This document shows positions 55,872 to 64,000 of a DNA stretch of 64,000 bases, piece after piece. Source of the DNA: an uncultured Brachybacterium sp. (GTDB lineage Bacteria > Actinomycetota > Actinomycetes > Actinomycetales > Dermabacteraceae); NCBI RefSeq assembly GCF_947500705.1, contig NZ_CANMSY010000005.1:231224-295223 (forward strand), in the 5' to 3' direction. The notes beneath the pieces were generated by a model. The model did no database searches. It was not told the origin of the DNA and was given only the letters and a program-made list of their open reading frames with translations. The number at the start of each line of letters is the position of its first letter. Position 1 is the first letter of the stretch. The position numbers and the translations under genes were made by a program.

Positions 55872-57616
55872 CGCCGCGCCGCCTGCGGGGCGTCATCGGC
55901 GATCGCGACCGCTCGGGCCTCGTCCAGGAGCTCCTCGGCATGGGCGAGCGCGAGGTCGGAGGCGTCGTCGCCGGCGAGCATCCGTGCCAGCTCCCGAATC
56001 CGTGCCGGCTTGTCCAGATGCTCGACCGTGGAGCTGGTGGTGCCGTCGGTGGAGGACTTCACGATCTGCAGGTGGGTGCCGGCATGGGCTGCGACCTGCG
56101 GAAGATGGGTGACCACGATGACCTGGGCATGGCGGGCCAGCCGGGCCAGCCGCTGCCCGACCGCCAGGGCGGCGCGGCCGCCGATGCCCGCGTCGATCTC
56201 GTCGAAGACGAACACCGGTGCCGCGCTGCGATCGTTCCGGGAGGAGGACAGTGCCACCTCGAGGGCGAGCATCACCCTGGAGAGCTCACCGCCGGAGGCG
56301 GCCTGGCCGACGGGCAGGTGATCGGCGCCCGGATGCGGGGCCAGCAGGATCGCGACGGCGTCGCAGCCGTGGGAGCGGTGGCTCTGCGCAGCCACCTCCA
56401 CCCGGATATCGGCATCGGGCATCTCGAGATGCCGCAGCTCCTCCTGCACCGCAGCGGACAGCGCGGAGGCCGCGGTGAGGCGGGCCGCAGTGAGTGCCGC
56501 CGCAGTCTCGGAGAGCTCGGCCTCGAGGGCCTCGAGACGGCCGAGGGTCCCGGCCCGTTCCTCTTCGGCACCCTCGTAGCGATCGAGGGCGATCGCGGCG
56601 GTGCGCGAGGTCGCCAGCAGCGCGGTGATGTCCTCGGCAGGGCCGTCGGGGCCCGGCAGCATCGCGCCGAGATCCCGGACCAGCAGGGTCAGCTCGTGGA
56701 GACGCTCATTGGCCTCCTCGATCCTGCTCGGCGAGCCGTCGATGCTGTCCGCGTAGCGGGAGATCTCCGCAGCGACATCCGAGAGTTCGATGCGCACGGC
56801 ATCCAGGCGCTCGACCAGCGGCTCCAGGGTGGTGTCGGTGCGGGCAGCGCGTCCCAGGCTCTCGGCGGCCAGGGCCAGCAGCGGCGCGGCGGCGGGACCG
56901 TCGTCATCGCCCACCAGGGCCAGCGCCGCCTGCCCGGCGGCGCCACGCAGCTCCTCCGCGTTGGCGAGCCGCTCGATCTCGGAGCGCAGATCCTCGTCCT
57001 CGCCCTCGATCGGATCGGACTGCTCGAGCCGCTCGAGAGCCTGCCGCAGGGCAGCGCCCCGCCGGTCCCGTTCGGACAGCAGCTCGTCGAGCTCGGCCAG
57101 TCGCTCGCTGAGGACGGAGCGCTCGCGCCAGATCTCGCGGTGGCGGGCCAGCAGCGGTCCGACCTCGGTGTGGGCGAAGCGGTCCAGTGCGTCGCGCTGT
57201 GCCTCGGGATCGCGCAGGCGCTGCTGATCGGACTGGCCGTGCACCGTGACCGCGGTGCCGACGAGACGTGCGAGGGTGCCGATCGGGACCGGGACCCCTC
57301 CGATCTGAGCACGGGAACGGCCGTCGCGGGTGACTCGACGCACCACCAGCACCTCGCCGTCCTCCTCCTCCGCTCCCAGCTCGTCGAGCGCGGCGGCGAG
57401 CTCGGTGTGACCGACGAGGGAGAGGGTGCCGTCGACGGTGCTGGAACCGCGGGTGCGACCTCGGTCCAGACGCTCGCCGAGCAGCATGGTCAGACCGGTG
57501 ACGATCATCGTCTTGCCTGCGCCGGTCTCACCGGTCAGAGCGGTGAACCCGGGCCCGAAATCGAGCATGGCATCGTCGATCACACCGATATGGCGGATAC
57601 GCAGGGTCGACAGCAT
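55868..57616 (-). CDS. recN: DNA repair protein RecN
   Basis: SMC-like ATPase acting in double-strand-break repair. The 582-residue protein has Walker A GETGAGKTMIV near the N-terminus, a central coiled coil, the ABC signature region AASGGELSRVMLALE and Walker B VFVFDEIDAGIGG. It overlaps steA by 4 bases and starts 17 nt after nadK. Confidence 0.96.
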   Translation of the reverse strand: MLSTLRIRHIGVIDDAMLDFGPGFTALTGETGAGKTMIVTGLTMLLGERLDRGRTRGSSTVDGTLSLVGHTELAAALDELGAEEEDGEVLVVRRVTRDGRSRAQIGGVPVPIGTLARLVGTAVTVHGQSDQQRLRDPEAQRDALDRFAHTEVGPLLARHREIWRERSVLSERLAELDELLSERDRRGAALRQALERLEQSDPIEGEDEDLRSEIERLANAEELRGAAGQAALALVGDDDGPAAAPLLALAAESLGRAARTDTTLEPLVERLDAVRIELSDVAAEISRYADSIDGSPSRIEEANERLHELTLLVRDLGAMLPGPDGPAEDITALLATSRTAAIALDRYEGAEEERAGTLGRLEALEAELSETAAALTAARLTAASALSAAVQEELRHLEMPDADIRVEVAAQSHRSHGCDAVAILLAPHPGADHLPVGQAASGGELSRVMLALEVALSSSRNDRSAAPVFVFDEIDAGIGGRAALAVGQRLARLARHAQVIVVTHLPQVAAHAGTHLQIVKSSTDGTTSSTVEHLDKPARIRELARMLAGDDASDLALAHAEELLDEARAVAIADDAPQAARR

Positions 57617-57633
57617 GGCGGCGCCTCCCGGGC

Positions 57634-58578
57634 TCAGCGGGTGCGGGGGCTGCGGCCCCGCCAGCCCACCACCGGCAGCTGGAACTTCTCGACGAGCCGG
57701 TCCGCGAAAGGTGTCGGGGCCAGCCGCGCCAGGCGCACGTACCGGTCGGACAGCCTTGCCTCGATGCGCATCCCGGCGGTGATGTCCTCGGTGCGTCGGC
57801 CGTCGAGGGTGAGGATGCCGTCCTCGCGGTTGTCGAGCGTCATCTCGATCGCTGCCTCGGAAGAACGTCCCAGCACCAGCGGACGGGCGAACAGGGCATG
57901 CGCGGCCAGCGGGATCAGCATCATCGCGTCGACCTCCGGCCAGATCACCGGCCCGCCGGCGCTGAAGGCGTAAGCGGTCGAGCCGGTGGAGGTCGACAGC
58001 AGCACGCCGTCGGCACCGAAGGAGGAGACCGGGCGGCCATCGATCTCGATGGCGACGTTGATCATCTTCTGACGGTCGGCCTTCTCGAGGGAGGCTTCGT
58101 TCAGAGCCCAGTGGTGGGCGACCGGCTCATCTTCGGCATCCAGGACCGCGATGTCGAGAGTCGAGCGCTTCTCGATGTCGTAGTCTCCGTCCAGCAGCCG
58201 GGCGACCGTGATCGAGAGATCCTCGACCTCGCTCTCGGCGAGGAAGCCGACATGGCCGAGGTTCACGCCGTGGACGGGGATATCCGCCTCGCGCACGGTC
58301 TCGAGGGCACGCAGGATGGTTCCGTCGCCGCCGAGCACGATCCCGAGCTCGACGAGATCTTCGGCCGAGACGGAGTCGAGCACGTCGACCGCGCCGTTGG
58401 TGAGGAAGGTCAGCAGCCGCGGGGGTGCCATGTCCTCGGGCAGGGCGAGGATCTCTTCGATCTGCTGCTCGACGACGATCGCGCGCACGCCGCGCACCCG
58501 GAGCTCCTCGAGCACCGAGAGCATCGCGCGCAGCGCGGCTCGACGGCCCGTGTGGACGTAGAGGAGGAACCGTCGCAT
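57634..58578 (-). CDS. nadK: NAD kinase
   Basis: Phosphorylates NAD to NADP. The 314-residue protein contains the GGDGT motif (LGGDGTILRALE), the HGVNLGHVGFLAE segment, ALNEASLEKA and the FGADGVLLSTSTGSTAYAFSAGGP region, all standard. It starts 5 nt after the tlyA stop. Confidence 0.97.
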   Translation of the reverse strand: MRRFLLYVHTGRRAALRAMLSVLEELRVRGVRAIVVEQQIEEILALPEDMAPPRLLTFLTNGAVDVLDSVSAEDLVELGIVLGGDGTILRALETVREADIPVHGVNLGHVGFLAESEVEDLSITVARLLDGDYDIEKRSTLDIAVLDAEDEPVAHHWALNEASLEKADRQKMINVAIEIDGRPVSSFGADGVLLSTSTGSTAYAFSAGGPVIWPEVDAMMLIPLAAHALFARPLVLGRSSEAAIEMTLDNREDGILTLDGRRTEDITAGMRIEARLSDRYVRLARLAPTPFADRLVEKFQLPVVGWRGRSPRTR

Positions 58579-58583
58579 CTGGG

Positions 58584-59429
58584 TCAGTCCTCCTTGCTGG
58601 GGTGCTGGTCGTGGCGTCGCCGCGGACGGTTCCCGCGCACGGCCGACTCGATCATGTCACAGGCCCCGGCATCCAGCGTGAACGCCGTGCCGTGAGGAAG
58701 CAGATGCAGGAAGTACTCCCGGTTGCCGTCCTGTCCCGGCAGCGTGCTGGGGCCGACGGCCGCCATGGAGAGCCCGGATCCGGCGGCCGATTCCGCGACC
58801 TCGCGCACGGCCCGCACCCGCTCCGCCTGATCGCTCACGACTCCGGACTTCGGCAGCGCCGCTCGTCCCACCTCGAACTGCGGCTTCACCATCAGCAGCA
58901 GCTGCCCGTCCGATCGGACCACGGAGCCGAGGGCCGCGAGGACGGTGCGCAGGGAGATGAAGGAGAGGTCCGCGACCAGGAGGTCGACGCTCGTTCCCAG
59001 CAGAGCGGGATCGAGATCGCGCACGCTGGTGCCGTCCAGGACGCTGACGCGAGAATCCTCACGCACATGATCGGCGAGCTGGTCGTGACCGATGTCGACG
59101 GCGATCACCGAGGCTGCACCCCGGCGCAGCAGCACATCGGTGAACCCCCCGGTGGAGGCCCCCGCGTCCAGACAGCTCAGACCAGCCGGGTCCAGGCCGA
59201 GCGCATCGAGGGCCCCGGAGAGCTTGTGCGCGGCCCGGGAGGCGTACTCGACCCCGTCAGGGACATCGACGACAGCGAGCTCGGCCTCGGCCGCGACCGC
59301 GGTGGAGGGACGGGTGACCGTGCGGCCGTCGAGCCTCGCGCGACCCTCCTCGATGATGCGTCGGGCATGGGTGCGGGACCGCGCGAGGCCGGCAGTGAGC
59401 AGCGCGACGTCGAGTCGGTCGCCGCTCAC
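58584..59429 (-). CDS. tlyA: TlyA-type 16S/23S rRNA 2'-O-methyltransferase
   Basis: Methylates ribose of rRNA cytidines; in mycobacteria its loss gives capreomycin resistance. The 281-residue protein has an N-terminal S4 RNA-binding domain (RLDVALLTAGLARSRTHARR), then an FtsJ-like methyltransferase with the SAM loop LDAGASTGGFTDVLL and the VADLSFISLR region. Its start overlaps the HAD gene stop by 4 bases. tlyA-nadK-recN is a conserved actinobacterial order. Confidence 0.95.
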   Translation of the reverse strand: MSGDRLDVALLTAGLARSRTHARRIIEEGRARLDGRTVTRPSTAVAAEAELAVVDVPDGVEYASRAAHKLSGALDALGLDPAGLSCLDAGASTGGFTDVLLRRGAASVIAVDIGHDQLADHVREDSRVSVLDGTSVRDLDPALLGTSVDLLVADLSFISLRTVLAALGSVVRSDGQLLLMVKPQFEVGRAALPKSGVVSDQAERVRAVREVAESAAGSGLSMAAVGPSTLPGQDGNREYFLHLLPHGTAFTLDAGACDMIESAVRGNRPRRRHDQHPSKED

Positions 59430-60442
59430 CGGTCCGTGGGCTGCACAGCCGCACCGTGCTGGTCGCGGAGCACGCCGCGCCAGACCTGCTCGGCACTGTG
59501 GTTCGACAGCAGCGCCAGCACCGCCCGCAGCAGCCGCGGATCCTCGATCTCTCCGTGCACCTCGATGTCGCCCCCGCGCCAGAGGGCGCGGACCGCTCCG
59601 CAGCGGGCGGTCTCGCCATCGACGACAGGCAGCGGGAAGGGTGCGGCCAGCTCCTCGAGGTCCGCCAGGATGAAGGTGGGGCGGCGCACCGGCTCAGCGC
59701 GCAGCGCGGACTCGATCCCGTCCACCCCGGTGAGCACCAGCAGGGAGTCCATCCCTGCGCGCACTGCTCCTTCGATGTCGGTGTCCAGCCGGTCGCCGAT
59801 GATCAGGGGGCGCTTGGCGCCATGGTCCCGGGCGGCGACCTCGAACATGCCGGGCTCAGGCTTGCCGGCGACCGCGGGCTCGACCCCGGTGGCGTGCCGA
59901 AGCGCGGCCACCATCGCACCGTTGCCGGGCGCCAGCCCGCGCTCGGTGGGCAGGGTCGCGTCGATGTTGGTGGCCATCCAGAAGGCGCCGTGCCTGATCG
60001 CATAGGCACCTTCGGCCAGCAGCGGCCAGTCCAGGTCCGGGGACCAGCCCTGGACCACGGCGACGACGTCCTCGCTGTCCGTCTCCACCGGCTCGAGGCC
60101 GACCTCACGGATCTGGGCGGCGAGGCTGGGACCGCCGACGATCAGCACCTTCGACCCTGCCTCGAGACGGTCCGCGAGCAGACGGGAGGCCACCTGAGGT
60201 GAGGTCACGAACTCCTCGGGCCGGGCCGCGACACCGACCACCGCGAGGTGGTCCGCGGCCTGCTGCGGAGTGCGGGAGGCGTTGTTCGTCGCGAAGACGA
60301 CGGTGGTTCCGGCGGCGCGCGCGATCTCCACCGCCTCGGCGGCGTGCGGGATCGGCTGGGCGCCGTGCATCAGCGTCCCGTCGAGGTCCAGCAGCAGTGC
60401 ATCGTAGAGATCCAGCAGCGAAGGATCGGGCCGACGGATCAT
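59426..60442 (-). CDS. HAD-IIA family sugar/nucleotide phosphatase
   Basis: A 338-residue HAD hydrolase of the NagD/phosphoglycolate type. It has motif I LLLDLDGTLMHG (nucleophile Asp near residue 17), VFATNNASRTP (motif II), a cap domain, and GKPEPGMFEVA with PLIIGDRLDTDIEGA (motifs III and IV). About 70 residues follow the HAD core and are not recognised. Coupled at both ends by 4-base overlaps. Confidence 0.9.
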   Translation of the reverse strand: MIRRPDPSLLDLYDALLLDLDGTLMHGAQPIPHAAEAVEIARAAGTTVVFATNNASRTPQQAADHLAVVGVAARPEEFVTSPQVASRLLADRLEAGSKVLIVGGPSLAAQIREVGLEPVETDSEDVVAVVQGWSPDLDWPLLAEGAYAIRHGAFWMATNIDATLPTERGLAPGNGAMVAALRHATGVEPAVAGKPEPGMFEVAARDHGAKRPLIIGDRLDTDIEGAVRAGMDSLLVLTGVDGIESALRAEPVRRPTFILADLEELAAPFPLPVVDGETARCGAVRALWRGGDIEVHGEIEDPRLLRAVLALLSNHSAEQVWRGVLRDQHGAAVQPTDR

Positions 60443-62598
60443 GCCGACTCCTCCGATCCCTGCGTCTCCTCGCTCTGCTCCCCTGCGTCCTGAGGTGCCT
60501 CGGGCAGCTCATCGGACGGTGCGGGCTCGGCCGCGTCGGCGGGCTCTTCGGTGACCTCGCCCGAGCCGTCCGCGGGCAGCTCGTCCTCATCGTCGGAGCC
60601 GTTCTCGCCCTCGACGAAGCTGTTCTCGCCCTCGACGTCGACGTCATCAGCATCAGCATCAGCATCAGCATCAGCATCAGCATCAGCATCAGCATCAGCA
60701 TCAGCATCAGCATCAGGGTCGTAGGCGTCCAGGACCGAGATCTGCTCGTCGTCGGCCCAGGTGGGCTCCTCCGCCGGCTGCGGAGCCGGGCGGCCCAGGC
60801 GTTCGGCGGCGTCGGTCACGCCCTCGGAGTCGGCGTCTGCAGCCAGCGTGAGCCAGCGCTTGGCCTCGTCGGGACGGCCCGCGCGTTCGAGGAGATCGGC
60901 ATAGGCGACCCACAGCCTCACCTGCCAGCGTCCCTCGACCTTGTGCCGCAGCGCGGGGATCTCGAGCGTGCGCAGTGCCGTCTCGATGTCACCCGTATCC
61001 GCATAGGCACCGGCCACGACGATGATCAGCTCGATCGAGGCGTTGACCCCGAGGCTGGAGGCATCCTCCGAGGAGGCGATGTCCAGAGCGCGCTCGGGCC
61101 TGCCGAGTCCGCGCTCCGAGTCCGCGATCATCGGCAGCACATCGGTGCGTCCGGTGATGCGCAGCGACGTGCGCAGCTCGCGCGACGCGGTGCGGTAGTC
61201 GCCGGCGCGGTAGGCGATGATGCCGTGAGCCTCTCGCACCGCGCCGACGCGGCCGCCGAGGCGGGCGGCGAAGCGGGCATGCGCCTGCGCGGTCTCGTTG
61301 TCGGACTCCTCCAGGAGGTAGGCCGCGACCATGTGGCGGGAGACCCGCTCTGCGGTCTCCTTGCTCAGCCCGCGCAGCTCCGCCTGGATCTCCTTGCCCA
61401 GCTCTCGGCCCGTAATGCTCTCCGGGATGCGGGGCTCGATCGGCCGGTCGGCGCGTGCCTCCTGGCCCGGACGGGTGTTGCGCGAATCGTCGCGGGGTCC
61501 GGTGGCGGGCCGGTCGCCGCCGCGGTCGCGTGCACCGCCATGGTCCCGTGCTCCGCCATGGTCCCGTGCTCCGCCATAGCTGCGTGCACTGCTGTGGCCA
61601 CGTGCACCACCGTGGTCGCTGCGGCCCCGGCTTCCCCGGTCGTCGCGGTCCTCCCGGCGCGGGCGGTCCTCACGCCACGGACGATCCTCACGCTGCGGGC
61701 GGTCCTCACGGGGGCGGAAGTCCTTGCGGTCCCGCTTCTCCCAGGGCTTGTCGTCACGGCGACCGCCGGCATCGCCGCGAGCATGCTCAGGACGACCCCC
61801 GCTGCGATCCTCACGCGGACGGAAGTCCTTGCGGTCCCGCTTCTCCCACGGCTTGTCCTCACGGCCACCACGGGAGTCCGGACGGGAACCGGTGGGGCGA
61901 ACGCCGCCACGGTCCTCGCGCGGCCGGTAGTCCTCGCGCGGTCGGTAGTCCTTGCGATCCCGGCTCTCCCAGGGTCGGTCGTCCCGGCCCCCACGAGAAT
62001 CCGGGCGCGAACCTGCCGGTCGACCGCCACGGTCCTCGCGCGGCCGAGCGTCCCGATCCTCACGGGGGCGGAAGTCCTTGCGGTCCCGCTTCTCCCACGG
62101 CTTGTCCTCACGGCCACCACGGGAGTCCGGACGGGAGCCGGTGGGGCGAGCGCCGCCACGGTCCTCGCGCGGCCGGTAGTCCTTGCGATCCCGGTTCTCC
62201 CAGGGCTTGTCATCTCGGCTGCCGCGGGAGTCCCGGTTGCCGCGGGAGTCCTGGCTTCCTCGGTAGCCGCCGGAGTCCTCGGAGCGGCGCGGGCGCTGGG
62301 ACCAGGAGGATCCCCGGTCATCGCGGCGCGGTCCACCGCTGGTGCGGCCGGTCTCGTCGTTGGGGCGATAGGGCCGCTGCCGTGCGGTCCCAGGCGCGTC
62401 GCCGACGGAGCGCGGGCGATCCTGACGGGCGCTGCGAGGCCCATCCTTCTCCCAGGACCCCTGGGTCCTGGGTCGTCCGCGTCCGTCGCCTGACGACGAG
62501 CGCGCGTTCGGTGTCGTGGAATGTGCGTCGCGCCGCTGGCCGTACCGGCTCTTGTCGCCGTGGCCGCGGTCGCTTCTGTTGTTGCTGTCCTCAGACAC
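60439..62598 (-). CDS. Large disordered Arg/Gly/Asp-rich protein with TPR-like domain
   Basis: A 719-residue protein; homologues are usually labelled tetratricopeptide or, wrongly, primosomal proteins. Residues 1 to about 390 are disordered, rich in Arg, Asp, Gly and Ser. They hold about five modules built on DKPWEKRDRKDFRPREDR. Residues about 400-620 are helical with TPR-like pairs (KETAERVSRHMVAAYLLEE, RAGDYRTASRELRTSL, GDIETALRTLE). The tail is acidic and includes a pure Asp-Ala run. The RGG/RDR composition suggests RNA or ribosome contact (inference). First gene of the operon; GTG start with weak ribosome site. The 200 bases upstream hold no clear promoter. Confidence 0.85.
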   Translation of the reverse strand: MSEDSNNRSDRGHGDKSRYGQRRDAHSTTPNARSSSGDGRGRPRTQGSWEKDGPRSARQDRPRSVGDAPGTARQRPYRPNDETGRTSGGPRRDDRGSSWSQRPRRSEDSGGYRGSQDSRGNRDSRGSRDDKPWENRDRKDYRPREDRGGARPTGSRPDSRGGREDKPWEKRDRKDFRPREDRDARPREDRGGRPAGSRPDSRGGRDDRPWESRDRKDYRPREDYRPREDRGGVRPTGSRPDSRGGREDKPWEKRDRKDFRPREDRSGGRPEHARGDAGGRRDDKPWEKRDRKDFRPREDRPQREDRPWREDRPRREDRDDRGSRGRSDHGGARGHSSARSYGGARDHGGARDHGGARDRGGDRPATGPRDDSRNTRPGQEARADRPIEPRIPESITGRELGKEIQAELRGLSKETAERVSRHMVAAYLLEESDNETAQAHARFAARLGGRVGAVREAHGIIAYRAGDYRTASRELRTSLRITGRTDVLPMIADSERGLGRPERALDIASSEDASSLGVNASIELIIVVAGAYADTGDIETALRTLEIPALRHKVEGRWQVRLWVAYADLLERAGRPDEAKRWLTLAADADSEGVTDAAERLGRPAPQPAEEPTWADDEQISVLDAYDPDADADADADADADADADADADADDVDVEGENSFVEGENGSDDEDELPADGSGEVTEEPADAAEPAPSDELPEAPQDAGEQSEETQGSEESA
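60645..60716 (-). repeat. Perfect 6-bp microsatellite, 12 units
   Basis: CATCAG on the plus strand is repeated twelve times without a mismatch, encoding an uninterrupted Asp-Ala run. Unit gain or loss keeps the frame. Confidence 0.97.
61630..62240 (-). repeat. Coding repeat array of about five modules
   Basis: Modules of roughly 30-40 residues alternate a DKPWE..RDRKD[FY]RPRED part with a RPxGSRPDSRGG part. At DNA level, stretches such as the one encoding RDRKDFRPRED are nearly identical between copies. Confidence 0.85.
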
Positions 62599-62798
62599 CT
62601 GGACCGTCCGTCTCTTCGTCTCGCCCTATGTCGTTTTCTCCGGGAAGCCTATGCGACCCCCTGCAGTTGACGCTCCGGTAACGCCCCTATCCGTGACTGC
62701 TTTCACCAGGGTCACGAGCGCGCCGTGCCTCGCTGAGGAACCGGTCCCGGACACGCTCCTCCGCACAGAATCGTCATGCCGGTTCACACCGGTGGCCA

Positions 62799-63482
62799 GA
62801 CCATGAGCTCCTTGCCCGGCACTTCCAGATCCGCTCCCGCGATGCGGGCGCCCCCACGATCCTCGTCTTGATCCAGGGCGTCTGCGCGGATCTCACCGAG
62901 GCGGTGGTGTGGAGTAGCCATACCGGGGCCCGGCAGGGGCCCGCCCTCGCCTCGCTGCTGCTCGGAGCCCAGGAGTTCAGCGGGCACCTGGCCCAGGGCT
63001 GGGTGCGCGTGAGCGCCTCGACGGACATCCTTGACTACGACGTGATCGCCTCCGGGGCGACCTATCTCTATGGCCAGTCTGCGCAGTTCGCCTTTGGTCA
63101 TGGACTCACCCTCGCCCCCGCGCAGTGGACACATCCCACGCTGGAGGCCGACGAGAACGAGATCCACGTGAGCATCACCCTCGAGCGCGATGCGAGGACG
63201 CCCGCGCACGAGGTGGTGCAGGTCTATGCGTCAACCGACCCCACCTCATATGTGGGAATCTGCGGTGCCGTTCCGAGGCTGCGCCTGGCCGGTGCCCAGG
63301 TGACTGCCGTCCCTGCCGCAGGAGCGGCACGGGTCACGCTCAGCATCCCGTGGAGCCGGCTGCGCTCGTGGTCGGACTCCGAGCAGATGTTCACCGACGT
63401 ACGACAGGACGTCACGATCCATCTGGCCCGATCCTCTGCATCGATCGTCTACAGTCGCGAGATCGTCGCCCCGACCAGTTGA
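62799..63482 (+). pseudogene. 3' remnant of a GH3 beta-glucosidase/xylosidase gene
   Basis: The frame encodes only the C-terminal part of a GH3 enzyme: AVVWSSHTGARQGPALASLL, the ILDYDVIASGATYLY segment and FGHGLTL, then a fibronectin III-like domain with HEVVQVYASTD. The catalytic barrel and any start are missing: the frame is closed by a TGA at 62694, only a TTG at 62868 could serve as start, and no ribosome site is seen. A full GH3 enzyme would need over 500 more residues upstream, where the divergent TPR gene lies. It is therefore read as a decayed fragment. Confidence 0.82.
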
Positions 63483-63656
63483 GCGGGCACCGCCGACGGC
63501 GAAGGGACCTGTGCGCCGCTCGGCTCGCAGCGCGTCATCTCAGCGCGGCACAGTGGCACCACCCAGCGCAGCTGTGCCCGCTGGAATACGTCGAATGTGC
63601 CCCTTCGCGCGGCGCGGCCGTCCTGCCGTGATCTCGCCGGCCTGTTTTCGGGCATG

Positions 63657-63713
63657 AAAAAAGGGAGTGGGAGGAGCGAAACCCGCAAGGGTCTCCAGCT
63701 CACTCCCACTCCC
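63657..63713 (-). terminator. Intrinsic terminator of the rRNA operon
   Basis: On the minus strand an 11-bp outer stem (63713-63703 with 63673-63663) encloses a smaller ACCC/GGGT hairpin and is followed by six U residues (63662-63657). It lies 9 nt past the 5S 3' end and is the only canonical U-tract terminator in the window. Upstream, 63483-63656 shows nothing else. Confidence 0.88.
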
Positions 63714-63721
63714 ACAAAGAT

Positions 63722-63840
63722 GTCCGGCGGCGACCTACTCTCCCACACCCTCCCGAGTGCAGTACCATCGGCGCAATCGAGCTTAGCTTCCGGGTTCGAA
63801 ATGGGACCGGGCGTTTCCTCGACGCTATGACCGCCGTAAC
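63722..63840 (-). rRNA. 5S ribosomal RNA
   Basis: The minus strand begins GTTACGGCGGTCATAGCG and contains the universal GGGAGAGTAGGTCGCCGCC end, CCCATTTCGAACCCGGAAG and GGTACTGC elements of 5S. Length about 119 nt. Exact ends are estimated. Confidence 0.95.
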
Positions 63841-63961
63841 ACGATGAGACAACCAATCCACCAGAACACCAACCCACCCATAAAGAGCAGCCGACGTTCT
63901 GAGGAGTTGTTCCTCGAGAACCGCACAGTGGACGCAAACACGCATAAACAATAAAGAATGT
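63841..63961 (-). other. 23S-5S internal transcribed spacer
   Basis: About 120 bases between 23S and 5S. It contains a conserved actinobacterial rrn spacer element (minus-strand CACTGTGCGGTTCTCGAGGA), likely part of antitermination or processing. Confidence 0.8.
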
Positions 63962-64000
63962 TGTAGTAAGTCATCAGCCATTAGTACCAGTCAGCTCCAC
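63962..64000 (-). rRNA. 23S ribosomal RNA, 3' end (partial)
   Basis: The last bases of the window on the minus strand read GTGGAGCTGACTGGTACTAA then TGGCTGATGACTTAC, the conserved 3' terminus of 23S rRNA. The gene continues beyond the window edge; the exact 3' boundary is estimated. Confidence 0.92.

Noticed and set aside
60645-60716. Twelve 6-bp units considered as a CRISPR or non-coding satellite
   Set aside because: There are no spacers, and the repeat is in frame within a clear coding sequence.
62868-63482. A functional 204-residue protein starting at TTG 62868
   Set aside because: The sequence is only the end of a GH3 enzyme, the start lacks a ribosome site, and the homologous region continues upstream of the TTG.

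Overview
The window is a dense, high-GC stretch of core chromosome from an actinobacterium. Actinobacterial markers are the diheme QcrC and Rieske/QcrB of a bc1-aa3 supercomplex, CtaF, DUF3043, DUF3000, SteA with an MctB/SteB-like partner, a single bifunctional Rel, and many leaderless genes. Gene content and order fit Micrococcales, most like Dermabacteraceae/Brachybacterium; that placement is inference from memory, not a search. No phage, insertion sequence, CRISPR array or replication origin is visible.

Layout. 1-8.2 kb: respiration, with qcrCAB on + and ctaC-ctaD-ctaF on -, each closed by a strong hairpin. 8.2-13 kb: an ErpA-type Fe-S insertion protein, a small membrane protein coupled to an M20 dipeptidase, DUF3043 and aspS. 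13-20 kb: a DEAD-box helicase with a hairpin-containing leader, then a 58-nt perfect palindrome, trxA, hisS, a DUF349 protein and an AbiEi-like protein. 20-34 kb: a long minus-strand information-processing block (rel, apt, secF, secD, yajC, ruvB, ruvA, ruvC, yebC, a PrsW protease, a HIT protein, thrS). 34.2-35.3 kb: six tRNAs in two divergent groups, with identical Gly and Val genes forming inverted repeats. 35.4-42.1 kb: glgX-treY-treZ, which debranches glycogen and turns the maltodextrins into trehalose. 42.1-48 kb: zapE, an alpha/beta hydrolase, msrB, DUF3000, an RNase D-like protein and a NUDIX hydrolase. 48-62.6 kb: pyrG followed upstream by a tightly overlapping minus-strand operon read as TPR/RG-rich protein, HAD phosphatase, tlyA, nadK, recN, steA, steB/mctB-like, a PNPT-like enzyme, a MurJ-like flippase and a GT4 glycosyltransferase. 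62.8-64 kb: a decayed GH3 beta-glucosidase tail, then the 5S and the 3' end of the 23S rRNA of an rrn operon on the minus strand.

Three patterns run through the window. First, at least seven genes have a TANNNT box 6-8 nt before the start codon, the signature of leaderless mRNAs. Second, disordered protein segments carry exact in-frame tandem duplications (6, 12, 18, 21 and 30 bp units). Third, operons are closed by long, near-perfect GC-rich hairpins with few U residues. The best candidate for an uncharacterised system is the steA - steB-like - PNPT-like - MurJ-like - GT4 block, which looks like a division-linked lipid-carrier glycan synthesis and flipping pathway.
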